DNA of 64,000 bases from positions 116,386,437 through 116,450,436 of the forward strand of contig NC_134538.1 in assembly GCF_050624435.1 (NCBI RefSeq), written 5' to 3'. Below the pieces are notes generated by a model, which was not told where the DNA came from, made no database searches, and saw nothing but the letters and a program-made list of their open reading frames with translations. Source of the DNA: Tenrec ecaudatus. Lineage: Eukaryota; Chordata; Mammalia; Afrosoricida; Tenrecidae. The position numbers were made by a program, and so were the translations under genes. Position 1 is the stretch's first letter; every line of letters begins with the position of its first letter. Below are positions 34,697 through 46,023 of this stretch, piece by piece.

Positions 34697-34892
34697 TAGG
34701 AGTCCTCACCAGGCTCTGTGTTGGGCTGCTAACAACAGGGTCAGCTTTTCAAAACCAAGAGCAGCTCTGAGGGAGAAAAATGAGGTTTCTGTTCTGTAAA
34801 AAAGTACAGTGGTTGAAAGCCACTAGGCAGTTCTATTCTGTCCTATAGGGTCGCTATGAGTCAGAATCAATCCGAAGACTATGAGTTTGCAT
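34697..34892 (+). mobile_element. AfroSINE
   Basis: AGGAGTCCTCACCAGGCTC at the head and CCTATAGGGTCGCTATGAG in the tail. It lies 66 bases after another copy in the same orientation. Confidence 0.9.
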
Positions 34893-36654
34893 CACTGTGA
34901 GTATTGAACACTTTTAGTCTGGTTAATATAAAGTTTCTCCCAAAGTTTTTATATTGAAATATATTTTGCGTTAAAATGGTAATATTTGCATATATTAACA
35001 CAAAGTATCTTATTAACACTAATTTTGTTTTTCTTTCTTTTTAATATATCAGAAAAGGTAAATTATGCACACATTAGAGTTTTTCTTATACAGCACTGTG
35101 CTAGTCTGTGTGAGGAGAGACCTATTATTGTCTCCACGTCACTGTATAGACCAAAAACCCATCATTGAGTGAACATATTAATAAGTGATTAAGAAGTCAG
35201 TGGGGAAAGCACTGCATAATTTAATTAACAATAAATAGAGTTTTGCATTGGTTGTATGTTACAAATCCATCAAATGACTTTCGATGAATCATGTAAATGT
35301 CTGCTCTTGACAAGGTAATAAAATGGAAGAAATTAGGGGGAAAGAAGCCAGCCAAAAACTCTAAAAGAATGTCTGCCTTGGTTCTTTCATCCTTTGCACG
35401 ATTTCCATTTGAATCTGTGTTTGGGGGGCAATTCTGAATGTGCCTGTCAGAGGCAGATGCTTCTGTTCTCTGAGACTGGAGGCATAGGAATCAGTAGGTG
35501 GAAGTGCAGATGGCAAAGAGAGGGTGGGGTGACATTTCAAACTGTGGGCGGGACTAATGCAAATTTGGCAGCTTAAATGGAATTTTTGTGGGCCTGATCA
35601 TCTTTGTAAGGCTCCTGCTTCCCAAGCAGCCATCACCCTCCACACTCTTCCTTTTTATTAGTTTTCAAATAGACTCTCTCTATCGAAATCATTTCTATTT
35701 TAATTATTAAAAACCAAAGGAGTCTATCTCAAAAATTTTCTTAGGGGATTAAACTTTATATTTCCAACATTGAATAGCTTCTCTTTGGTCAAAAGAGTCA
35801 TTAAATGTACAGAAATGTATTTGCGATTCCTTATGCATTTACGTGTTAGAGAGAAGTGCACATTATTTAAGCTGGCTTCTCTTTCAGCCTTTGTTACTGC
35901 ACTGACAATGCTAGAGAAGGCAACTTGTTTGTGGCAAGGTGGCCTCAATGCCTGGCTTTGCCAGCTGGGCTCACTACCATTCTCAAGAGACTAAGGTGAG
36001 GGGACTGACCTTGCAACTTGAAGTCCTAACGTTTCTATAGAAAATGGCCTCTAGCTTGTCAACCTCTTCTGAGATTAATCTATTTGAAAACAAGGTGTCT
36101 AAGCCTCTCTCCCACTGTGTTATTTCCACTTGTTTTTGTCTTTTAGGTGTATGGTTCTAGGAGGATCAACTAGGCAACTGAAAAGAATCCAATCCTTACA
36201 AACTATTACTTCCAATGCTCTCCTCTACCAATGCTAAAGATTGAAATTGTTCAAAGATGAAAAAATAAGCGATTATAATAACATAGTCTATGTGTTTAGG
36301 TTCGCCAAATATTACAGGCCCTTATATCTGGAATTACAAGTATGTTTTCTTTTAAAATTTTCCAGAAAAAACACAAATTTTCTTATATACTGTTCATTGG
36401 TATTTAGAGTATAATGAGTGTTGTTTAAACAGATTAACATTACGAATAAGATTATACAAACCAGTTCCTCAATAATCCATTCTTAGGTTTGTACCTTAAA
36501 TAAATTCTCAAGCATGAAAACCAAAATTCTAGGTAGTAGAATATCCGCACGCTTTTAGTAAAAACAAGGAACTAGTGACTATAAGAATAAAGCAATAAAA
36601 ACGATGTGAGGGAGATAGTGCATTTGGAGTTCATTCCACCAGGTCAGACTGTTC
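34893..36654. other. Unassigned, repeat-poor 1.8 kb
   Basis: I recognise no interspersed repeat, exon or RNA. This is one of the longer apparently unique blocks. Confidence 0.5.
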
Positions 36655-37130
36655 ATCAAGTTTTCTATTTAGAGGTTCTTAAAAGCTAGCTTAACAGTGT
36701 GTGACAAAAAAACAACTGATTTGTGGCAGATGGTCGACTGGTTTTGCCACCACAACAATGCACCTGCTCACGCAGCCATCTCAGCGTGCCAGTTTTTTGT
36801 TTTGTTTTTTGCAAAAAATAGCACTTCACTCTTGCTCCATGCAACTTACTCACCTGACCTTGCTTCTTGCAACTTCTTTTTGTTTCTGCAAAGAAAGAGA
36901 GACATGAAAGACAGTGATTTGATGACATAGAAGAGGTGAAAAAAGAAAAACAAAAAATAAGGGAAGTGCTGTCAGCCATCCAAACAGACAAGTTTGAAAA
37001 ATGTTCCCAAAAATGGAATCACAGATTTGAAAATGTGTTAAGTGTAATGGAGAGTACTTTGAAGGTGATAAGGTTGCTTTGCTAAAAAAAAAAAAAAAAA
37101 AGCCAAATTAAGTACATAGCTTTTGAAAAA
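36655..37130 (+). mobile_element. Mariner DNA transposon, C-terminal remnant
   Basis: Same family and same 3' end as the copy at 15.2 kb. The catalytic-region motif reads HHNNAPAHAAIS, so the second aspartate is already asparagine. YSPDLASCNFFLF holds the third aspartate after an expanded, T-rich segment. The transposase is followed by a CAATTA-type end with an 18-base A-run (37084-37101). Frames at 36697-36930 and 36701-36907 are pieces of this dead gene. Confidence 0.85.
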
Positions 37131-37142
37131 AAAATCCATTTT

Positions 37143-37164
37143 GGTGGGGTGGGGTGGGGTGGGG
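37143..37164 (+). repeat. (GGGGT)n, predicted G-quadruplex
   Basis: Four GGGG runs separated by single T residues: short loops and long G-runs, the strongest kind of sequence-based G-quadruplex prediction. It directly follows the mariner remnant. Confidence 0.85.
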
Positions 37165-37249
37165 CTTGTATTTGACATTCATAAAAATGAATGATCTACA
37201 GCTGAAGTCCACAGAAATTTCTCTTGGAGTCATACGATTGAGGGAAAAA

Positions 37250-37365
37250 TACTGTTTGTACTCATGAATAAGCTGAGTTTTTCAGCACATTTTAATGCAG
37301 TTTTTGTGGTAAAATTAGGTGCCTTGGCTGAAATTCATGTCATCTTATATTCAAGTATATAGGTA
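37250..37365. mobile_element. Palindromic MITE (copy 2)
   Basis: Shares AAGCTGAGTTTTTCAGCACATTTT and the GTGGTAAAATTAGGTGCC core with the copies at 15.0 and 45.0 kb, and ends AAGTATATAGGTA. The left end is more diverged. Confidence 0.75.
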
Positions 37366-37422
37366 ATCCAGGGAACACTATGTTCTGTAAAATTCCATGT
37401 ATATAAGTGTTTTTTTCTTTTT

Positions 37423-37585
37423 AAAAAATCATTTTATCGGGGGCTCATGCAACTCATCACAATCCGTACAGACATCAATTGTGTAAAGCACATTTGTACA
37501 GTTATTGCCCTCATCATTTTCAAAACATTTGCTCTCCATTTAAGCCCCTGGCATCAGCTCCTCATTTTGCCCCTCCCTTGCCATA
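37423..37585 (-). mobile_element. L1 3' end, antisense, 5' truncated
   Basis: AAAATCATTTTATCGGGGGCTC and CAATTGTGTAAAGCACATTTG are the reverse of the main L1 3' end. Confidence 0.85.
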
Positions 37586-38065
37586 TATAAAGTTTTAAAG
37601 CATTGATTTACAGTAAAAAAACATTGATTTACAAACCAGAAATAAGAGATACAAATACTTAGAAAGAAATGGGAATGGTAAACAGAAAGTTCAAGCATAG
37701 TTTAGCTGGTGATGAATGGAGGGCAAGTCTACTGTGAGTTCCAAGTTGTGCTGGGAATGCAGACCTGTGGGGGAAGAATGGGGTGTTTATATTTAATAAC
37801 AGTCAAGCAGTCTGAGCAAAATGGGAATTCCAAAGGAAACAGGCAGACAGGAGATACACTCTGGCAATGATAACATCCAGTGACATGAGGGAGAAGCACG
37901 ACTCAGTAGGATTGTCCTATTTGCTTGGGTCTCATGAGTTTTCTGTGTTGGACAGGCTGGCATTCCCACTTTCATATTTGCTCTCTATTTAGTGGAGAAT
38001 ATACAAATTTTACTTCTCTTCCAGGTTTCTGCCTAATATTGGTTTTACTGTGTATTACAGTAAAA
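37586..38065. other. Unassigned sequence
   Basis: Nothing recognisable. Confidence 0.5.
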
Positions 38066-38285
38066 TGATGATGATAAAAACAATCTCATATTTATGGAAT
38101 GCTTGCAATTTTCCGGACAATCAATGTTCTCAGTGTCATTTAAGCATTACAATAACTCTATAGGGCAGGTTCCAGTATTGTTCCATTTTTCATGTTACTA
38201 AATGGCCACAAATCCACTTCTATTAAACCTGTGGAAGTCTGGCAGTTGCCAGAGCTAGGATATCAAGCCTATCCCATTGTGGTTG
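38066..38285 (+). mobile_element. MIR SINE
   Basis: Follows the MIR layout: ATTTATGGAATGCTTGC, TAACTCTATAGGGCAGG, CCATTTTTCATG and CCAGAGCTAGGATATCAAG. Confidence 0.7.
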
Positions 38286-38389
38286 ATTTTAGACTCTACC
38301 TTCTTAAATACCATACAATCTAGACGCTCAACGAGTTATAACCAGCAGAAAGGGAGTGGCTAGTTTTCCTAGTGTATCTGGTCAACCCT

Positions 38390-38765
38390 TTGTCTTAGTG
38401 GCCTAGTGCTGCTGTCACAAAAACACCACCGATTGGTGGCTCAGTCCAAATCAGGGCATGGGCTCCAGAGGAGGGTCCTCCTGCTTGGCAGATTCAGGTG
38501 TTCCGTAACCGTCTGTGGGCTTAGAACAGTTTTCCACATGGTCTCTTCTTCGTGCGTGTCTCTGGCTGCTGCCCCTGCAGGTAAGACAAGACCCAGCAGA
38601 AAGTAGGGTTAGGGCCCATCCTATTCCGGAAGGAACTGATTAACAGAATCAAATCTCCTATTTCCAAAATGCATCGCATTCCCAGGTAGAGGTTCACTCT
38701 ACCTCTTTTGGAGGACACAATTCCATCCATAACAACCTTCACAAACTCTCCCCTCAATTTCTGAG
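38390..38765 (-). mobile_element. MaLR/MLT-like LTR, antisense
   Basis: AGGGCCCATCCTATTCC, ATCAAATCTCCTATTTCC and GGAGGACACAATTCCATCC occur in the order of an antisense mammalian MaLR-type LTR. The assignment is by memory. Confidence 0.55.
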
Positions 38766-39530
38766 CATAAAGCTAGGTCACAGGATTTTCCTTGGGCCCA
38801 GGGAAATGAGACCAACTGCTTTATGAGCTATATAATTTAAAGTCTACACATGTCTCTATTTTATTAATCTATAGGGGGGAATACTCATTTTTCACCACAT
38901 ACAAAATGCTACCTCTATGTCTGATTGGAATTTGTCTCTCCCCTAATCCCAAAGGGCCTTCTTACAGCGTCAGAACCTTTTTTTAAATTTACAACCCCCA
39001 CTGAATCCAAGTACCCAGTATGCCAGTGCAGTACAGGCATTCTGGAAGGGGATTGAACAGTCTTCTATGTGTCTGGTAAAAAGAAAGTGAAACGTTTCAG
39101 TACAGATAAGTCCTACGTCCAAGCGGCAGTATGCTCACCCCACTGATCAGGTAAAATGACAGACGGTTGTAAATCGTGCATAGGCTTTCCTGTGAACAAT
39201 TTACTCTTTCATTAAAGAGTAAAACAGGATACATCTTTGTAACTCAGTCTTTTTCAGTTTTCAAGATACATCAATTTTTATTTCAATTCACTTGAGAATT
39301 GTCTGCTGCTGCTGTTGCCCTTGAGGCGATGCTGAAGCACTGTGGCCCTCTGTCCACGGTGGGAAACGCAGGAGCCCTGTATCGCCTAATGGTCTTCGCT
39401 GTGCTTCAGCCATTACAGCCACGACTGTGAAAAGTTGTCTCTTGAGGATCTTCCTCCCTTTGGTCGACATTCTGTTTTGTCAGCCATACTGTCTCCTCTG
39501 CTCTTGCTAATAACACGTCTAATGTCCACA
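38766..39530. other. Unassigned sequence
   Basis: The end near 39420-39530 could belong to the following L1. Otherwise nothing. Confidence 0.45.
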
Positions 39531-40110
39531 GGATTGCCATGCGTGCTTCTTTTATTGTTTTTATCAGTTTTATCAAGAAGACTTGTACAATCATTACCAC
39601 AATCAATTTTAGAACATATTCTTCGTCCTTGTACTCACTGTTATAATTGTTTTCATCGTGGCAAAAATATACACAAGAAACCATTCTCCAATTTAACAAC
39701 ATCTGCATGTAAAATTCAGTGTCATCGATTATACTCTTTCTGTTGTGCAACCATTGTTGATAGCCGCTTACACATTATTCTACCACCATTAACATAAACT
39801 CAAAGCCCCCTAAACAAAACCTCTTCCTCCTTCCCCCATGGTAACCATTGCTCAACTCTGGTTTCTTTCTTTGTTTCTTTTTGTTGTTTTCTTGATATAA
39901 AATTCACATATCATACACTTCCATAATTAACTTGAGTTTAAAGATAGTTGTATATATATGTCATTACAATCAGTTCTAGTGCTTCTTACCCTCTCCCACA
40001 TCCACTGTTTTCTCCCCATTCCCCTCATCACCCCCAGCATCCCTCATCCTGGATAAACCATGGCATCAGTTATTGTCTCTATGCATCCACTCCTTCTGGA
40101 AAACCTAACA
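39531..40110 (-). mobile_element. Old L1 (L1M-type) 3' UTR, antisense
   Basis: TTTATTGTTTTTATCAG, GTGCAACCATTGTTGATAG and CCATGGTAACCATTGCTC follow the antisense layout of old mammalian L1 3' UTRs. A short (AAT)n run lies just beyond (40154-40168). Confidence 0.6.
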
Positions 40111-42919
40111 GAAACAATAAAAAACAAACACAAGTGAGACAGAAAGAAGAAAATAATAATAATAATATAAAGATCAAAATACAGAGTAAGAAAGAAAAGA
40201 CCACCAACAATATATCTAAGGCCAGAAAAGAAATCTCCATCATGGAACAATTTAACTTTCCTGAGAAATATTTAAGCCTTGAGTAAATGCAGGTTGGGTC
40301 AAGAGCCAGGTCAACTGACCAAGCATCATCTTATACCATGTTTGATCCACCATAATCAAGTTCAAAATAATTTCTGTCTGATAGTAAAGCAATGGAATCC
40401 CTTGCTTGTGACCAGAGAGGATCTGCCAGAGGCTTAATCTGCCTAAGTAGTCTGCGTTTGTATTTTGGGTTCCCATTGTCCTCCAGAGCCTTCTACAAAT
40501 TGGGTGTGTAACTCAGTCTTAAAATGAAAACACACTGAGGGTAGTTCAAAGTTTAAAGGTTTATACAGGTAAAATAATAAAAACTATTACAAACAAATAA
40601 GAAGAATGATGATAATATATTTCTCCATAAAAATCACTATATAATAAAAATAATCTATTATTTAATTATTTATATCATTGTGATGACTTTATTCTCTAGA
40701 ATTATATGTTTATTAATATTTTATTATTCTATTGAGGAGAAGTCATTACAAAACAAAATTATATATGACTCACCATATTGAAAGCAATGCTTCGTAATAA
40801 TCCTTTAGCCTGAGTCATTTTTCCCTTTATCACCCTACTGTTCCCATAACCTGGGGCAGCCTGATTATGTTCTCCTCCGTCCAACTTAGGTTGAACCTAA
40901 GTAAGCCTTTGTTCTCAGGCATTACTTCAGTACTCAAAGGAGTGATGAGGATATGAAACATTTTAAAGGAGTTTTATAGAGCAAGATATGGTGGACACAA
41001 AGAGGCTTCCAAGGAAATCAGCACTGCTTATTCCAATGCTAACATTGGGTTAGTGGTTTGTGAATAATTCTCACTACTGTTGTGGTCTCAAAAAAGTACT
41101 TCCCTTATATCCAATTTTCTCACATGAGCGGGGAGAGTGAAATCTCCTTTACATGGCCACTGTGAAAATTAAATTGTCTTGCACACATCCCAGTGCCTGA
41201 CACAAGTAGGATGGAAACAACTGTCAGTTTATTGTATAATCCCATGAGACTTCTTATCCCCAGCATGATGATAAAATGTCGCTGTCTCTAGAATTATATT
41301 CGCAATATAAGAATAAACACCACAACAAAGAGGGGCTTCTGCTCTCAGGTCATGGACTCTTCTCATCTGGTCTTCCAGCAGCACGACAGCATACTCAGGC
41401 GCCCTAGATCACTCCCTTTATATGTGCAGCTTAGAAACCACTTTGGCTGAGGAGACCTCATCTCAGCCAGAGTCAGTTTTCCAGATGCGGGAAGAGGGAG
41501 AAGCCCATTCCATTGCTGCCATACAACGTGGTACTCAGGTCACTCAAGTCAACATTTCTACAGGAGTGATAAGCTAAACATACTGGGAAAATGTCAAAAT
41601 GCGAGGAAGAAGGGACATATTCACCGGAGAAGGCCATTAAATTTCTGTTGGTAAGTAAACGAGGAGAAATCTCCCATCAGGAAAACAAGCAAACAAACAA
41701 AATGCTTACCAATACTTATATACATGCCTGGTACTGTATTCCTAATTGGACCCTTCTGACCTAGTTTCTATGTAGCTCTGGTGACTCAAGCTGTGCACTC
41801 TAGACCTCTGGGACTTTAGCCTGTTCCTTTCAGAAGCACAGCATCCTTCATAGGCCACTCCAGAAGGACTTGGTGGGGAAAAACCACTGCGTGAACTGGG
41901 CCTTTACCTCAAACTCACCAGTGGTGGGATTAGTAACTGGTTTACTACCCTAGCGGCCGTTTTGAGTATAAAAAATGATATACTGAAAGGTACTTTGTTA
42001 TTTCATATATTTATTACTTACATGAGAACAATGAGCAGTACGGAAAACTAGATTATGTTGAGTTCTTAAATATTAATGAAAAATATTAAATAATACCTAA
42101 CAAAATATTTAGGGTATTTTTGCACATTGCTTCTTGATAAGCACCCTCACTTACAATATTCTTCACTTTTACCCAAGTATCATCGGCTGTGTGATTTATT
42201 CTTAATCATCTTTTCCCTGTAGGAGTAGGACCCACAATTGGGCCAATCAGACAATAGTCACTGTACATGCTATTATTAGAACCAGCTGACTCTGTTACGT
42301 TCATCTTTGGAAACTCCCTTTCTGCTTCAGCTGACCTTACAAGAATTGTTCTGCCAATAATTTTAGCTCTTTGAACACTTTCAGGAAATGGATAATTCAT
42401 CCATGATATCTTGTGGGAATTTGGAGCACAGCACAAAACAGAAATGAATGCCCTGGTACGTCACCTTCTGGTTGGTTGGCACTCTTTCTCTTTACATTGT
42501 ATGTTTGTTGACTGAAGTCACAAACTCAAGGGAATAAAAATGTAGCATTTCATCAAAAATATATCAGGCTTTATGAAATGAATAAGTATCATAAGCATAG
42601 TTCCATCTAATTTTAATACTTATGGAAGGAATGAACATTACTATGGCTGCTTAAAATACACTGTTGCACAGATAAATGTCAAAAGTGTAGAGGAATATAA
42701 ACTTGTGATTTCCACCTTAGAGAGAACCCTGATTTCAGATGCCACTTTAACAACTGGTTTGTCAAACTCAACAAAAAATTAACTCTCTGTTTGGCCAAAC
42801 GAGGGAAAACCAGCTGAATCCCTCCAATTGCTTGTTGCACTTAAGACTGAAACTCCGTACTGTGAGAGGAAGCAAATGACTAGTGTCCAACGGTTATAGA
42901 ACTGGCAGCCCTGATTTAA
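40111..42919. other. Repeat-poor 2.8 kb, possible MIR piece
   Basis: This is the longest block without confident repeats. A stretch at about 41095-41220 (TTTTCTCACATGAG...CAGTGCCTGACAC) may be an antisense MIR. I see no exon or conserved RNA. Confidence 0.5.
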
Positions 42920-43770
42920 TTTAATTTTTCTATTTAATGTCCTCCTTGCTTTATTCTGTCATGGTCTTAATCTAGTAGGCGTGTATCTGCTTGTGTGAAT
43001 GAATACTATTGATTTTTTTCTCCCCATTCCTAATCCCCATTGTTTGTGTAAATAATATCATCACTTAAGAGTTTCATGTGTAGAAGTCAACAATTCATAA
43101 TTTGTACCAAGCCTACACTTGTATGATTTCCTTTTCTTATCATTGTTTTCAATTTTATACCATTGGCTGAATTACTGACAATATCAATAGAATTACCTTA
43201 TTCCCCAGTGGATTGGTTGATAATGTTTTCAATCATAAAAAGATAATAATAATTCTAAGTGAACCACACACAGAGATATAATATGCCATAGGTATGTGTA
43301 TGGATTTGGGGCTTAAATTAATTCCAGCCCCAAGCTAAGAACAATTATTTTTAAACAATGGTCCTGGTCAGCACTCAGCCTCGTGAAGAGATCAGGGAGT
43401 GACCTGCCCACGTGTGGTGAAGGAGCTAGGTGTTACCCGGCTGTCAGGGAGACCAGCATCTGGGATCCGAAAAGCTTGTCTCCAAACAGTCATCCAAGCG
43501 AGGCACCAACTCACTCCACGTGGGACAAGTACACCAGCCTGTGTAAGTAATAAAAACCCACAGCTGAAGGAGGGAATGGTATCAGCGATTAACTTGTGAA
43601 CTCCTAGTTAGTAGAACAGTATGGATGGCAGCAAAAGCCCACGTCCATTTGCAGGGTCCACACCTGGACTAAGCCTCCGGTGGATACAGTCTGACCATCA
43701 CTGAAGGATGGCCCCGTAAAGTCAGAGGACACCGTAAAGTCAATTATGGCAGAAGTTGTCAGGTTAACAT
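42920..43770 (+). mobile_element. Older L1 3' UTR segment
   Basis: GATTTGGGGCTTAAATTAATTCC, a CATCTGGGATCCGAAAAGC segment and GTACACCAGCCTGTGT correspond in order to the internal 3' UTR of the main L1 family and to 53.3-53.9 kb. Diverged. Confidence 0.6.
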
Positions 43771-43860
43771 GTAATAATACCTTATCATTTCATCTCCCCT
43801 TTGAGCCAATATTTTCTGCTTATGCTATGGATGAGGTTTCTTCTGTTGTGTCTAGTAGCA

Positions 43861-43890
43861 CGCGCGTGTGTGCGTGTGTGTGTGTGTGTG
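43861..43890. repeat. (GT)n microsatellite
   Basis: A CG/TG-rich start turning into a pure GT run. Confidence 0.95.
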
Positions 43891-44784
43891 AACAGCCTTG
43901 CCCTAAGGCAGGGAATGTGAAAGTAGTAGGTTATCAAACAGCCCAGAGTGGGGCGTTCTCCCTTAAGACTTTGCCTGGGTATGACTTTGATGCAGAGTAC
44001 CATTAAAGGGTCATGTAGTCATGAGTTATGTCTTGGCTGCAGTGGTCAAAAGTCTTGGATCAATCTTGCAATTTCTTCTGTTTAGCATAACATACATATC
44101 CCAATCATGGTCCCATTTCCATTTCTGTAGTCCTGCCTGCAATTATGATGTATAATTCTTCCAAAAACCATACTTTGGTGACAGTTTTCTTTGGCATCCT
44201 CTGTCCTCCAATTCTCGGTCAACTTTTGAGTGACATTTTGGCCTCGTGCTAACGGTATCCCGCATCTGACTCAGGTGTCTTTGTCTTGTGTTTTCCTGTC
44301 TAAGGCTTAATAAATGTTTTCCTAAATGAAACCAAACCAAATCCTATAGTTCTTTATTTTGTCAGTTGTTTCTTTCCAAAGATTTGATTACTGGACCCTG
44401 ATCAGCAATTTCAATCTTGACAGCATTCCTACAACCACTGGTCTTGTTTGGTTTTGTAACCTCGCCTTTTGTCCATTTCAGGTCACCAGGGTCCAGGTTT
44501 TCCTTATTCTTTGTCCCCCGCACGCAGTCTCTAGAAATACAAAGGTAAACTTATAATAGAGCACACGATCATGCCATTCTCCATTAAAACTTTCAACAAC
44601 TTTTCATTACACTAAGACAAATTCTAAGATTCAAAAGAGTCACCAAGATTCTGAAATATTTCTTCCTTCTATAGCCTCCTACTGAATCACCTTTCTACGT
44701 CTTAAAAGAATTCCAATAAAACCAGCTTTAAAAGTATTTTATTTCTTGAGTGTCACAAACTCTTCTAAGGCCATTTTACATCAC
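43891..44784. other. Unassigned, possible L2 piece
   Basis: 44565-44730 (CCATTAAAACTTTCAAC...) recalls the L2 3' region but only weakly. Nothing else. Confidence 0.4.
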
Positions 44785-44885
44785 CAGATGATGCTGTCTG
44801 CTCTCGTAAAGAGTTACCATCTCAGAAGCCCTCCATGGGGTTGCTATGAGTTGGAATTGACCTTACGGTGGCAGATTTGTGGTGT
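44785..44885 (+). mobile_element. AfroSINE 3' half
   Basis: CATGGGGTTGCTATGAGTTGG and TTGACCTTACGGTGGCAG are the tail of the SINE. Confidence 0.75.
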
Positions 44886-44899
44886 TAGGATAAGACAGT

Positions 44900-45225
44900 G
44901 AAAGAAGCACTGGTGAAACAGTGGCTAAAGTGATCAAGTACTAACTAAAGGGTCAACGTTTGGAACACACCAGCCACGTCATGGGTACTAAGACATGGAA
45001 AGCTGCTTCCACAGAGATTTACCATATATAGTCGAGTATAAGCTGAGTTTTCAGCACATTTTTAATGCAGTTTTGTGGTAAAATTAGGTGCCTCAGCTGA
45101 TATTCGGGTTGGCTTATACTCGAGTATATAGGGTGTAGCCCTGGAAACCCAATGGGGAATGTATATCCTATTGGTCTGTCCTGGAGGGTTGCTGTGTCAG
45201 AACTGACTTGACAGCTCAGGTTCAC
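44900..45225 (+). mobile_element. AfroSINE interrupted by a MITE
   Basis: The SINE head and body run from about 44905 to 45019, and the tail from 45138 (GCCCTGGAAACCCAATGG) to 45225. The MITE at 45020-45137 separates them. Confidence 0.8.
45020..45137. mobile_element. Palindromic MITE inside an AfroSINE (copy 3)
   Basis: The left inverted repeat is TACCATATATAGTCGAGT; the right end is ACTCGAGTATATAGGGTGTA. This gives a near full-length hairpin, and TA at both ends fits a Tc1/mariner-type duplication. Confidence 0.85.
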
Positions 45226-45804
45226 AGCTAGCTCTTAAAGCGTACTTCTCGAACAAGCATTATAGAGCTATGTGCACATTTGTAGACATGCAAATCTTCA
45301 ATTCATACTCAGGTCTTCTTTTTCCTTTAATAATAGATTTATTGTGCTCCTGCTACAGTTTACTTAGATAAAGATATTATTTCTCTAAGATTTTCAATTT
45401 CACCAGGCATTTCAACATTTTTCTGCATTTTAAAATATTTTCTAAATTAAAATATTTTCTTCCTATATTTAAGAACGTTGGAGATATAGTTGATATTCCA
45501 TATAATTTATCTGTTTAAAATGTATACATTAATGGTTTTCAACATATCCATACCTATTAGTAATCACACTCCATGTTTCCTCAGCACACCATTTCCACCT
45601 AGGCAATCAATAATAATTTCTGTAATTGTAAATCCAGGATAGATTTGTTTGCCTACTCTGGATTTTTCATATAATGGAATCATGTAATATGTTGTACTCT
45701 AGGCTGGCTTCTCCCACTTTTCATGTTTGTAATGTTCCTACACAAGGAACTGTGTATGATTACATCATATATTTTTATTGGTGAGTAATATTCTGTTGAA
45801 GGAA

Positions 45805-45945
45805 TATGTTAGGTGCTCTTGACCCGCTTCCAACACATAGTGACCCTAAGTACAACAAAGGGAACATGACTTGCCCTTGCGCCATCCTCACAATTGTTAT
45901 GTCTGGGCCCATAGGTGGGGCCATCGTGTCCATGTTGTCACAGGA
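45805..45945 (-). mobile_element. RTE/BovB 3' tail, antisense, short
   Basis: GTTAGGTGCTCTTGACCCGC to CGTGTCCATG: the terminal part of the RTE only, inserted in the L1M. Confidence 0.75.
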
Positions 45946-46023
45946 TGGGCCACACTTTAACTATCCATTCATTCAGCTGATGGCCATTTTTGTTGTTCCT
46001 ATTTTGACTATTCTGAATAATGC

